From Candidatus Freyarchaeota archaeon (GTDB lineage Archaea > Asgardarchaeota > Jordiarchaeia > Jordiarchaeales > Jordiarchaeaceae), in contig JAUQZE010000022.1 in assembly GCA_030587365.1 (NCBI GenBank), positions 124,001-188,000 of the forward strand: a DNA stretch of 64,000 nt. Reading direction: 5' to 3'. Positions 51,540 to 60,372 of the stretch are shown here, one piece after another (positions within the stretch are counted from its first letter, which is position 1; each line of letters begins with the position of its first letter). The translations under genes and the position numbers were made by a program. The notes under the pieces are model-generated. The model searched no databases, was not told the DNA's origin, and worked only from the letters and a program-made list of their open reading frames with translations.

Positions 51540-52964
51540 TTAAGCTTGTTTATTTTTTTCCAAATATTTCCCGTATCTGTGTAGGGCGGATAATGCTCGG
51601 ATCGCTCTTTCAGGTGTTGGGTAGAATATTGCGCCAAACAGTCTTTCCATGATAGGTTTAACTATGTCTTTTTCATCCATGGAACCCACCAGAGGTGCTT
51701 TGACCTCGCCCAGTAAGTCCTTGGAGCTAATTTTTTCTATTACTGGTTTAAATTGCTCTATGATGTTGGCTATTCCCGCGATGGAGGATGATGTGAATCC
51801 TCCGAAGAACCAGGAGTCGATGTTTGGGTCTGTGAAAAGCTTCTTTAGTACTTCGGTGTTTGTGAATAGGCTTTGTGCTCCGGATGCGGTGAAGTCTACT
51901 GGATTTCTGACGGACGCGAATTCTGGCAGAATTGCTTTTAACATTTGCTTGTTCTGTTCGCTTATTTCTGGAACTTGTAGGCTCAATTCTGCGCATTTAT
52001 CAGTGGCAGCGCAGCCTACTCCACCGCTTCCTACTAGTAGTCCGACCCGGTTTCCTTTTGGTAACGGCTGAGTTAAGTATGCTTTTAAGTAGTCGAAGAG
52101 TTCTTCAACGTCGTAAGCTCTTATTATTCCAGTCTGCTTGAAGACTGCATCATAAATCGCGTCGTGTCCGGCTAGTGCGCCGGTGTGGGAGCTTGCGGCT
52201 ATGCTGCCCTCCTTTGTCCTTCCGATTTTTATTGCAAATATGGGCTTTTTTGGTGTTATCTTCTTTGCGGTGTTTAAGAATTGTCTTCCCTTTTCTATTC
52301 CTTCAATGTACATCATGATGGCTTTGGTATCGGGGTCATTGTACAGGTATTCCAAGTACTCGTAGTCCTGTATGTCGATTTTGTCTCCTACGCTTATGAA
52401 TTTGCTGAAATTTATGCCTTTAGCCATGGCTGATGAGGATATCTCTATGCCGTAGCCACCGCTCTGGGTTATGAACGCCACCTCTCCTTTTTGGTCAAAG
52501 GAAATGAGGGAGAGGCAGAGGTTTGCTTCGGAGCTGTAAATTCCCATGCAGTTGGGGCCCACTATTCGAATATTTCCCTTCTTGGCTATTCTGAGTACTT
52601 CCTGTTCTCTCTTTATTCCCTTTTCGCCAATTTCCCTGAATCCCGAGGAAAAAATAATGGCAGCCTTGACACTTTTCTCGACGCATTCCTCCATGACACT
52701 TGGGACTACGTCTGCGGGGACTATGATTGCTGCCAGATCCACGTTTTGGGGTGTGTCCAATATGCTGTTGTAGGTTTTTACGCCCTGTATTTCTTTTGTT
52801 TTGGGGTTTACTAGATAGGTTTGTCCCTTGAAATTGCTTTTTAAAGCGGTGGATGTTATCCAGGTGGGGAATTTCATGGGGGTGGCTGATGCGCCTATTA
52901 TGGCCACCGAGTTGGGTTTAAAAAGGGGGGTGAGTTGGTCGGCTGTTGTCATTTCGCTGCTCAT
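51540..52964 (-). CDS. acdA: ADP-forming acyl-CoA synthetase alpha-type subunit
   Basis: Converts acyl-CoA, ADP and Pi to acid, CoA and ATP, the energy-yielding step of archaeal amino-acid fermentation. Seen: about 474 residues. The CoA-binding domain has FKPNSVAIIGASATPMKFP, the succinyl-CoA-synthetase-like domains have FITQSGGYG, and the phosphohistidine is H260 in ASSHTGALAG. The ATP-grasp beta subunit is neither fused nor in the window. The ATG at 52964 overlaps the iorB stop (TGATG), so it is the last gene of the ior operon. This ties it to aryl-acetyl-CoA products of indolepyruvate oxidoreductase. Confidence 0.88.
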   Translation of the reverse strand: MSSEMTTADQLTPLFKPNSVAIIGASATPMKFPTWITSTALKSNFKGQTYLVNPKTKEIQGVKTYNSILDTPQNVDLAAIIVPADVVPSVMEECVEKSVKAAIIFSSGFREIGEKGIKREQEVLRIAKKGNIRIVGPNCMGIYSSEANLCLSLISFDQKGEVAFITQSGGYGIEISSSAMAKGINFSKFISVGDKIDIQDYEYLEYLYNDPDTKAIMMYIEGIEKGRQFLNTAKKITPKKPIFAIKIGRTKEGSIAASSHTGALAGHDAIYDAVFKQTGIIRAYDVEELFDYLKAYLTQPLPKGNRVGLLVGSGGVGCAATDKCAELSLQVPEISEQNKQMLKAILPEFASVRNPVDFTASGAQSLFTNTEVLKKLFTDPNIDSWFFGGFTSSSIAGIANIIEQFKPVIEKISSKDLLGEVKAPLVGSMDEKDIVKPIMERLFGAIFYPTPERAIRALSALHRYGKYLEKNKQA

Positions 52965-53551
52965 CACTTTTGTTTCAGAGCTTTTTTACCTAATTCGAAG
53001 GCTTTAAAGTTTAGGTCGACTGCTTTGGGAATTCTGCTTCTGATAGCGTTTTTTAACTGTTCTTCTTTTAATGGTAGTGCGCCTGCCGTATATGCTGCGC
53101 CTATCATTACGATGTTTGACGAGAGTATATCGCCCGCTTCCTTTGCCAGTTTGTTGCTGTCGAGGAAGAATGCCTTTGCGGGAATGTTTTTTGCGGATTC
53201 TTGGATTTTGCTAATTTCGGGATAATTTTTGTCTGGCGGCAGTATGGAATGCTCGTTTGTTACTATTATTCCGTCTGGTTTGAGGAATTTTACCGCGCAT
53301 TTTAATGCTTCGAGTGGCTCGAGTCCTACGACGGCGTCTGCGCTAGCTTCGGGAACGAGTGGACCGTATACTCTTTCTTTCCCTAAGCGGATATGGGTGA
53401 TGACGGAGCCTCCTCTTTGACTTGCTCCAAACGTTTCACCTATTTGAACGTGGTAGCCAGCTTCGATGGCTGCATCCCCAATTATTCTGGAGGTTAGAAC
53501 GCCTCCCTGTCCGCCTACTCCGGCTATCATTATGTCAAAGTTTTCCTTCAT
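52964..53551 (-). CDS. iorB: Indolepyruvate:ferredoxin oxidoreductase beta subunit
   Basis: Seen: 195 residues, the gamma-type domain of 2-oxoacid:ferredoxin oxidoreductases: IMIAGVGGQGGVLTSRIIGDAAIEAG, GASQRGGSVITHIR and VGLEPLEALK. It pairs with IorA to decarboxylate aryl-pyruvates oxidatively to aryl-acetyl-CoA while reducing ferredoxin. The start overlaps the iorA stop as ATGA and its end overlaps the next gene, so the order iorA-iorB-acdA is translationally coupled. Normal length. Confidence 0.95.
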   Translation of the reverse strand: MKENFDIMIAGVGGQGGVLTSRIIGDAAIEAGYHVQIGETFGASQRGGSVITHIRLGKERVYGPLVPEASADAVVGLEPLEALKCAVKFLKPDGIIVTNEHSILPPDKNYPEISKIQESAKNIPAKAFFLDSNKLAKEAGDILSSNIVMIGAAYTAGALPLKEEQLKNAIRSRIPKAVDLNFKAFELGKKALKQK

Positions 53552-55476
53552 TTCTTTTCACTCCTTATTACTTTTGGTGCAGCTTCTGGGCAGACCTGTG
53601 TGCAGTTTCCGCATCCTACGCACAGAACATCGTCTATGGATGCTTTCTTTTTTTGTTCATCCCAAATTATTGCGGGGCAACCAAATTCGTTTACGCAAAT
53701 TTTGCATCCATTACACAAAGAGGGATCTATCGTGAAGGCTTTTGGTGGGGATAATCCTTTGCTTCTCCTTCTCCTTAACTCTTCAGCCGTACACAGTCTT
53801 CTACATATCACGACCGAGGCTTTGGGCTGCTCAAATGCTCTTTTAATGACTTCGGCTGCTTTTTTAATATTGTAGGGGTCAACGATTTCTACAAATTCTA
53901 TTCCACAAGCCTTTACTAAATCTTCTATCTTCACGGGTTTGGTTTCTTCTCCCATAGCGTTGTACCCGGATCCGGGATGAGGTTGAAAACCGGTTAATCC
54001 GGTTACCTGATTTTCTAGGACAACCGTGGTAAATTTGGCGTTGTTGAAGGTGGCATTTATAAGAGAGGGTATACCGGCATGGTAGAAGGTGGAGTCTCCT
54101 ATGAATGCTACCACTGGTTGGTCCACTCCGGTTTTGGATATCCCGTTTGCCATTCCAACGCTTCCGCCCATACAGTTGGTTAGGGTGAAAGCCAGTAGGG
54201 GCGGCGGTCCCATCATACCGTAGCATCCTATGTCGCCTATACCGATGTAGGTTCCCCCTTTGAAAGTTTTAGCCGCCAGCTTCACCGCGTATGCTGATGC
54301 TCTGTGAGGACAGCCGGCGCATAAAATTATTCGTCTCATCCCTTCGTAGGGTTTAATCATTTCTCTGAGCTCTTTCCTTTCAGGTATGGATGGAAGGGGT
54401 TTACCAAAGGCTTTTGAAAGCACACCCATAACGTCTAGGGGGTTCAATTCACCAGAGACTGGAGTAAACTCATTCCTTTTTCCTAGGATTTCTACACCCG
54501 GAGACACATCCTTTGCAAATGATCTAAGTTCTGATTCAATAACTGGGTCAGTCTCTTCGAAAACTATTACTTTATTGACGGATTTTATGAGTTTAGATAC
54601 TTTATCTTTGGGTAAGGGAAAGGACATTCCGAGTTGTAGAAATGCTACATTAACACCAAGCTTGTCAACAGCCTCCTCTACATAGTGGCGACATACCCCG
54701 GATGCAATTATCCCTATCTCTTCGTCCCCATTCATTTCTAATTTATTACCGAGGAAACTGTTTGATATTTCGGCAGCTTCTTTTAGTTTTTTTGTATGGA
54801 GCTTTTCATGTAAGTATGCTACGTCTACCCATCCTTTTGCCATGAGCATTTCCATTCCTACTTCAAAGAAGGTTGGATAATAGCTGGGAACTCTTTTTTC
54901 TTTGGGAAACTCTCCCAAGAGCACATCTCCGCTTGCGTGGCATACCCTGGTCGTCATCCTTACATAGATGGGGAGTTTTAACTGTTCAGAAAAGTCGAAT
55001 GCCGTTTTCGTAAAATCTTTGGATTCTTGGGGGTCTGCCGGCTCCAAAATGGGAATCTCAAAAACTCTAGATGCCAGATTCCTCGAATCATACTCGTTAG
55101 CTGAGCTGTGTCCCTTCGGATCATCTCCTATGACTACAACAAGTCCTCCTTTACCAATTTGCCAATGGGAAATGTGGATAAGTTGATCAGTCATCCAGGC
55201 TACTCCGTGATGCTTTGCCGAAACCATTGACCTTAACCCGCAATAGGTGGCTCCAGCTCCAGCCCAAAAGGCAGCCATTTCGTTTGTTGACCATTGAGCG
55301 TAGATCTCGAAATCTTTCGCCAAGCGGGCCATTGTCTCTAATATTTCGGAAGCGGGAGTTCCGGGGTAAGAAGCTGCGAATTGGCAATTTCCTTCTAGGG
55401 CTCCCCTAGCCACCGCTTCATTTCCCATCAAGAGAACCTTTTTCCCGGGAGCATCTAATCCGACTTCTTCACTCAT
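53548..55476 (-). CDS. iorA: Indolepyruvate:ferredoxin oxidoreductase alpha subunit
   Basis: Seen: 642 residues. The N-terminal pyrimidine-binding domain has LLMGNEAVARGALEGN and ASYPGTPASEI. The TPP domain has GDIGCYGMMGPPPLL, FIGDSTFYHAG and the NNAKFTTVVLENQVTGLTG segment. The C-terminal 2[4Fe-4S] ferredoxin domain has CNGCKICVNEFGCP and CVGCGNCTQVCPEA. All cofactor motifs are intact. It oxidises transaminated aromatic amino acids. It starts 11 bases after the 2-hydroxyacid dehydrogenase gene, so the operon probably begins there. Confidence 0.96.
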   Translation of the reverse strand: MSEEVGLDAPGKKVLLMGNEAVARGALEGNCQFAASYPGTPASEILETMARLAKDFEIYAQWSTNEMAAFWAGAGATYCGLRSMVSAKHHGVAWMTDQLIHISHWQIGKGGLVVVIGDDPKGHSSANEYDSRNLASRVFEIPILEPADPQESKDFTKTAFDFSEQLKLPIYVRMTTRVCHASGDVLLGEFPKEKRVPSYYPTFFEVGMEMLMAKGWVDVAYLHEKLHTKKLKEAAEISNSFLGNKLEMNGDEEIGIIASGVCRHYVEEAVDKLGVNVAFLQLGMSFPLPKDKVSKLIKSVNKVIVFEETDPVIESELRSFAKDVSPGVEILGKRNEFTPVSGELNPLDVMGVLSKAFGKPLPSIPERKELREMIKPYEGMRRIILCAGCPHRASAYAVKLAAKTFKGGTYIGIGDIGCYGMMGPPPLLAFTLTNCMGGSVGMANGISKTGVDQPVVAFIGDSTFYHAGIPSLINATFNNAKFTTVVLENQVTGLTGFQPHPGSGYNAMGEETKPVKIEDLVKACGIEFVEIVDPYNIKKAAEVIKRAFEQPKASVVICRRLCTAEELRRRRSKGLSPPKAFTIDPSLCNGCKICVNEFGCPAIIWDEQKKKASIDDVLCVGCGNCTQVCPEAAPKVIRSEKK

Positions 55477-55487
55477 TTTTTCTACCT

Positions 55488-56465
55488 CTATTTTCCTTTT
55501 TTCGATTTTTTCAAGACTTCTGGATTGACCACATTTTCATAAATTCCGTTTAACGCCTTTTCGACCTGTATACCGTTTTGTCCCATCATCCTTATTACGG
55601 CGTCTAATGTTTGAACCGCCATGTGTGGTGTCAAGACAACGCTGTCTAATGTCAGTAGTAGGTTATCCTTGTTTATGGGTTCCTGCCTGTAAACATCTAG
55701 TCCGGCACAGCTTATCCTTTTTTCCTTCAACGCTTTGTAGAGGGCTTCTTCGTCTACCAGTTCCCCTCTCGCGGTATTTATTAGAATCGCTGTTGGCTTC
55801 ATAAGGCCCAGTTCTTCTTCACCAATTAATCCCTCGGTTTCCTTAGTTAGTGGCGAATGAATCGAAACTATATCGGATTCTTTCATGAGGGCTTTCAAAT
55901 CGACTTTTTTCCCTCCCATCTTTTCGATGTCCTCTTTTCCCACATATGGATCGTATACCAGAATATTCGTTTCGAATGCCTTCATCCTTTTGGCTACTTC
56001 TCTCCCTATTTTGCCGAATCCGATTATTCCCAGGGTCTTTTTCCATAATTCAACTCCGAGTGCGAAAATGCGCCACCCACCCTTAACCATGTTTTCGTGT
56101 GCTTTTACCAAGTTTTTGGAGCATGCTAGTATCAACGCTATGGTGTGTTCTGCTACCGAAACCGTAGTGCCAACTGGCATGTTCATTACTACTACTCCAT
56201 TATCCGTCGCCGCCTGAAGATCAATGCGCTCATACCCTACACCCGCAGACTGTATGAACTTCAACTTTTTTCCAGATTCAATTATTTTTCTCGTAATGGG
56301 ATAATTCAAAGCCTGCATATAGAGTATGCCATCAAAATCTTTTACCAACTGGCTCAGGTTTTCCTCCGAAACATTCGACGTACAAATAATTTCTGCACTC
56401 TTTATGTGTTGCTTGACCCAATCCAGCAGAAAATCCATGCCCGTTACTAGGAGCTTTTTACCCAT
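55488..56465 (-). CDS. D-isomer-specific 2-hydroxyacid dehydrogenase
   Basis: Seen: 325 residues. The NAD-binding motif is LGIIGFGKIGREVAKRM, and the catalytic Arg-Glu-His set lies in NTARGELVDEEAL, the CAGLDVYRQEP Glu and LTPHMA. It has the phosphoglycerate/glyoxylate-reductase length without an ACT tail. Its place directly before iorA suggests interconversion of aryl-pyruvates and aryl-lactates, which would let the cell dispose of reductant or use aryl-lactates; this is inference. The ATG follows GGAGAAAC. Confidence 0.9.
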   Translation of the reverse strand: MGKKLLVTGMDFLLDWVKQHIKSAEIICTSNVSEENLSQLVKDFDGILYMQALNYPITRKIIESGKKLKFIQSAGVGYERIDLQAATDNGVVVMNMPVGTTVSVAEHTIALILACSKNLVKAHENMVKGGWRIFALGVELWKKTLGIIGFGKIGREVAKRMKAFETNILVYDPYVGKEDIEKMGGKKVDLKALMKESDIVSIHSPLTKETEGLIGEEELGLMKPTAILINTARGELVDEEALYKALKEKRISCAGLDVYRQEPINKDNLLLTLDSVVLTPHMAVQTLDAVIRMMGQNGIQVEKALNGIYENVVNPEVLKKSKKGK

Positions 56466-56672
56466 AATCAGTTTCTCCTAATTGAATTGTAAAAGTTTGT
56501 TATATTTATAATAAAGAGAAAACAACTAGAAAAATATTACGTAAAAAAATATTCGTACTATTCCAGCGTGACCACAGTGTTCAAAGGCACCATAATTGTT
56601 AACCGCAACAAAAAAAATCAGGTTGTTAAACACCATTGCGAATTCGTAGAATAGTTTCCTAGGAGATGAATC

Positions 56673-57662
56673 CTAGGCTATGAGGCTACTCATTCCTTTA
56701 ATTATTCTCTCTGCATCTCTCACCGTTCTCTCTATAACTTCCTTTACTGTAGGAATATCCTTGACACCTCCACAGGACTCACCGCAGAGTACCGGTCCTA
56801 TCTCAACCTCCCCGTTATATACAAGCTCGTATTTTTTCTGATCCTCTAATAGTTTCTCAAGGTCGGTTGCTTTCTCCAAGGATATTTTTTCACCTTTGCT
56901 TAGAATTTCATGATGCTCCTCCGTATACTTGTTCTTCAAAAGTCTAATAGGTCCAAGCATGCCCTGAGTGACAACTGTGTCAGCATCATTCGACTTCACA
57001 ACGATGTTCTTGTAGTTCTCGTGGAACTCGCACTCCTTGGTTGCGATGAAACGCGTTCCCATCTGGATACCCGCAGCACCCATAGCGAGAGCACCGGCCA
57101 GCCCTCGCCCATCGAAGAAACCCCCACAAGCGACCACCGGCTTCTTACAGTTATTGACCGCCTCGGGGATCAGAACGGAGGTGTTGACTCCCTCATAGCT
57201 TTGATGTCCGCCGCCTTCATAGCCGGTGGCTATTATTCCGTCGCAGAGGTCATCAACTTTCTTAGCGTGGTATAGGGTTGGACACACGTGGAAGTGTATT
57301 AGGGGGGGGTCCTTCTGTTTGAACTCAGTTGCTGGGGGTTTCGGATTGCCCGCTGAGGTAATCACAACTTTTAATCTCTTCTTTAGCTCTGGGTCCTCTT
57401 TTCTGAGTCGTATTATCAGTTTTATCAGTTCTGGTGCGTCGATCTGGAGCCGGGCGACTCTTATGTTTATTCCGAAGGGACCTTTGGAGTTTTCTTTAAC
57501 CCATTTGATGTTTTTCTCCATATCTGCAATTGGGTCTACTCCGAAGAGGTTGGTGTGAGAGACTATGCCGAGTCCTCCAGCGTTGGTTACTGCCGCGGCG
57601 AGTTTTGTGGTGTAGAAGGGACCCATTGGGGCTTGAATTATGGGGTATTTTATTCCTAGCAT
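56673..57662 (-). CDS. Nitronate monooxygenase / FabK-like flavoprotein
   Basis: Seen: 329 residues of the FMN-dependent 2-nitropropane-dioxygenase family: MLGIKYPIIQAPMGPFYTTKLAAAV, GPFGINIRV, GYEGGGHQSYEG, VVACGGFFDGRGLAGALAMG and GIQMGTRFIATKE. Family members oxidise nitronates or reduce enoyl thioesters. Neighbouring CoA genes make an acyl-CoA-related oxidoreductase plausible. Homologs usually start about eight residues earlier. In frame upstream are codons for IKTKLTE behind a GGTGGG site but with no ATG, GTG or TTG, so an ATT or ATA start near 57684-57692 is possible. Confidence 0.85.
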   Translation of the reverse strand: MLGIKYPIIQAPMGPFYTTKLAAAVTNAGGLGIVSHTNLFGVDPIADMEKNIKWVKENSKGPFGINIRVARLQIDAPELIKLIIRLRKEDPELKKRLKVVITSAGNPKPPATEFKQKDPPLIHFHVCPTLYHAKKVDDLCDGIIATGYEGGGHQSYEGVNTSVLIPEAVNNCKKPVVACGGFFDGRGLAGALAMGAAGIQMGTRFIATKECEFHENYKNIVVKSNDADTVVTQGMLGPIRLLKNKYTEEHHEILSKGEKISLEKATDLEKLLEDQKKYELVYNGEVEIGPVLCGESCGGVKDIPTVKEVIERTVRDAERIIKGMSSLIA

Positions 57663-57775
57663 TTCTGTAAGTTTTGTTTTTATTATTTTAATCCCACCTT
57701 TTCATTATTTTATACTTCTTTATTTTATAATACAAAAAAGCTTTTTGGTAAAAATTTTGGAATGGTTTGGGTTCA

Positions 57776-59497
57776 TTATTCTATTTCAGTTTTTTGTTTT
57801 TTCAGTTCTTCTTCCCTCAGTTTTCTTCTGAAGACTTTTCCCGCGGGGGTTTTGGGTATGCTGGTCTTGAATTCTACTTTTCGGGGATACTTTATGGGGC
57901 CAAGCTTGTTTTTAGACCAGTCAATGATTTCTTTTTCACTTATCTTTCCAACGTACTCATCTTTGAGGACGATGTAGGCTTTGATTTCTTCGCCTGAAAC
58001 ATCATTTGGTATTCCGAGGACTGCGCACTCTTTGACCGCTTCGTGTTCGTACATCTTGGCTTCTATCTCGTCGGGGAATATTTTGTAGCCCTTGTATTTT
58101 ATGATGTCTTTTAGTCTTCCCGAGAGGTAAACGTAACCATTCTCATCCATTCTTGCTAGGTCTCCTGTGCGCATCCACCCGTTTATTAACGCTTGCTCCG
58201 TAGTTTTAGGGTTCCTCCAGTAGCCCTTCATTAACTGGGGTCCTCTAATCCAGAGTTCCCCTTCTCCACCTATTGGTAACTCCTCTTCCGTGACAGGGTC
58301 AACGATTTTGGCATCGGTGTCCAGAATGGGTGTTCCTACACTTCCGGGTTGGACGAGGGAGGGAGCCCATATAGGGTTGGAGATTGCAGCGGCACAGCAC
58401 TCTGTAAGGCCCATTCCCTGAAACACCTTCAGTCCGGTTAGTTCTTCGAATTTGTGTGCCACTTCGGGGGCGAGGGCCATAGCTCCGCATCCTACGAGGG
58501 TGACGGAGCTGAAATCGTAGTTGGTTATTTCTTTGAAGTTGTTTAGGAAAACTAGTATTGTGGGAACCACCGGGAATTTTGTGACTCTGTACCATTGTAT
58601 GGCTTCGCAGATGGTTTTGGGGTCGAAGGTGTTTTCCATAACTAGCATTGAGCCCTCGTAAACAGCGGTTAGCAGCATCACGTATCCGGATATGTGGCAG
58701 ATGGGAAGTATGATTAGGGTTGCTCCTTTTCCGAACATTGATTGTGCCTGTAGGGGATGCTGACCGTGGTAAGCGCACTGTAGAGCGTTTGCAAGAACGT
58801 TACAGTGGGTTAGCATGACGCCTTTCGGTCTTCCCGTTGTTCCTCCGGTATAGATTAGTGCAGCGATGTCTTCTTTGGGTTCGATTTCTACTTCCGGCGG
58901 CTGGGGCTTGTAGAGTTTTATAAGTTTCCAGAAGTTGGTTGTTCCCGGTATTTCCTCCTTTCCTGCTATGATGAAATTTTTGAGTTTTTTTATGTGTTTG
59001 ATTTTGGGGTAGACTTTGCTGTCAACTATTATTGTGTCTACTATCTCGGCGTCGTTAATCGTGTATTCTACGTCCTCTGCGGTTAGCAAGGGATTTATTA
59101 GGGTGCAGGAGGCTCCGGTTTTGTTTACTCCGAATAGGCTGAACACGAATTCTGGACTGTTCCAAGTGTCTACGGCTACGGAAACCCCTTTTCCTATGTT
59201 TAACCGGTCTGAGAGGGCCGCCGCAAGCTGGTCACTGTAGTATTTCATCTCAAGATAGGTGTATTTTTGATTCTGAGTTATCATGCACACGGAGACGTTG
59301 TTTCGGAATTTTAATGCCGCTTGGTCACATATTTCGAACAGGGGTGCTTCGGGGTAGTTCAGCGTTCTGGGAAAGTTTTTGGGTAGAATTTTTTGCCAAG
59401 GTCTGTTATCTTCTACCCAGGGACTTTGTGTAACCATTTCGTGCCAGGGCTTGAGAATTGAATCACCGTACAAATCAACACAATTTTTTTCCACCAA
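57776..59497 (-). CDS. Acyl-CoA synthetase (AMP-forming)
   Basis: Activates a carboxylic acid with ATP and CoA. Seen: 573 residues. The P-loop is ALIYTGGTTGRPKGVMLTH, then come MGLTECCAA and the YWRNPKTTEQALINGWMRTGDLARMDENGY hinge region. The C-terminal lysine motif is IPKTPAGKVFRRKL. This is long-chain or aryl ligase architecture; chain length cannot be read. The start is TTG 59497, or the adjacent GTG. It shares orientation with the CoA-transferase and thiolase genes upstream and probably feeds the same acyl-CoA pool. Confidence 0.93.
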   Translation of the reverse strand: MVEKNCVDLYGDSILKPWHEMVTQSPWVEDNRPWQKILPKNFPRTLNYPEAPLFEICDQAALKFRNNVSVCMITQNQKYTYLEMKYYSDQLAAALSDRLNIGKGVSVAVDTWNSPEFVFSLFGVNKTGASCTLINPLLTAEDVEYTINDAEIVDTIIVDSKVYPKIKHIKKLKNFIIAGKEEIPGTTNFWKLIKLYKPQPPEVEIEPKEDIAALIYTGGTTGRPKGVMLTHCNVLANALQCAYHGQHPLQAQSMFGKGATLIILPICHISGYVMLLTAVYEGSMLVMENTFDPKTICEAIQWYRVTKFPVVPTILVFLNNFKEITNYDFSSVTLVGCGAMALAPEVAHKFEELTGLKVFQGMGLTECCAAAISNPIWAPSLVQPGSVGTPILDTDAKIVDPVTEEELPIGGEGELWIRGPQLMKGYWRNPKTTEQALINGWMRTGDLARMDENGYVYLSGRLKDIIKYKGYKIFPDEIEAKMYEHEAVKECAVLGIPNDVSGEEIKAYIVLKDEYVGKISEKEIIDWSKNKLGPIKYPRKVEFKTSIPKTPAGKVFRRKLREEELKKQKTEIE

Positions 59498-59535
59498 AAC
59501 ACCCCACTCACTAATATATTACCTTGTCACGTCCT

Positions 59536-60369
59536 TTATTTTCTTTTCTGAGCCTCCTCCATGAATTTCTGCATATAGTTCATCATGATTTGCACGTAGA
59601 AAGACCGTCCTAGGGATATTGTTGGAGCGAATTCTCTCATCATGCGGAGTTCTTCTTCTGTCGGTAGTATGGTCTGTTTCAACTTTGGAGCGATCTTGAG
59701 TTGCCAGGGAATATCCTTCTGAATTTCTTCAACGGCTTTTCCCGGGTAATATGATTCTAGATACATTTCCTTTGTTTTCTCGTCAAAGCGGAAAACTCCT
59801 TTTGTGCTAACTAGAAGCGAGGGCCCTGTTCCTTCGGGTAATCCGGCCTTGTACCGTGAGTCGCATCCCTCCAAATATCCCGGGGTGGTTATGTACTCGC
59901 AATTCTCAACGAATCTCCCATGCCTCAGCAAGATAATTGTTCTTTTGGCATAGCCTGCAATTTCGTTCGCCCCACCACTACCCGCGAAGTGTTTGCCGCC
60001 AATGTAGGAGGTGTTTATGTTTCCGTACTTGTCAACCTCTGCAGCGGCTAGGAATCCAACGTCCACGTATCCTCGGAAAAGGTTTGATGCGAATAGGTCG
60101 GGTATATCGGTGCACATTGATACTCCCATAGTGCTGCTGAAATCGTTGGGGTGTTGCATAGGACGATAAACATCAGGGTCAACCAAACCGCACTCCGTGA
60201 TCAGTACGGCGTGGGGTGCGTGTGTTTTTTTGGCCAAGTAGCCAGTAAGCATGGGGTATCCGTGACCAATCATGACAACATCCCCATCCTTAATCTCCCT
60301 CGCGGCAACAGAGCACATGATTTCGTCCAGGGTCAACTTAATTTTCTTCGATGTCTTTTTCTTTGACAT
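59536..60369 (-). CDS. CoA-transferase subunit B (glutaconate CoA-transferase-like)
   Basis: Seen: 277 residues of the class I CoA-transferase fold: MCSVAAREIKDGDVVMIGHGYPMLTGYLAKK, then LITECGLVD. E59 of ITECG is at the position of the catalytic Glu that forms the CoA thioester in glutaconate CoA-transferase beta subunits. GSGGANEIAGYAKRTIILLRHGRFVENCEYITTPGY is the usual central block. The start follows GGAGGTG, three bases after subunit A ends. The two make one enzyme transferring CoA between acids; the substrate is unknown. Confidence 0.92.
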   Translation of the reverse strand: MSKKKTSKKIKLTLDEIMCSVAAREIKDGDVVMIGHGYPMLTGYLAKKTHAPHAVLITECGLVDPDVYRPMQHPNDFSSTMGVSMCTDIPDLFASNLFRGYVDVGFLAAAEVDKYGNINTSYIGGKHFAGSGGANEIAGYAKRTIILLRHGRFVENCEYITTPGYLEGCDSRYKAGLPEGTGPSLLVSTKGVFRFDEKTKEMYLESYYPGKAVEEIQKDIPWQLKIAPKLKQTILPTEEELRMMREFAPTISLGRSFYVQIMMNYMQKFMEEAQKRK

Positions 60370-60372
60370 TTG

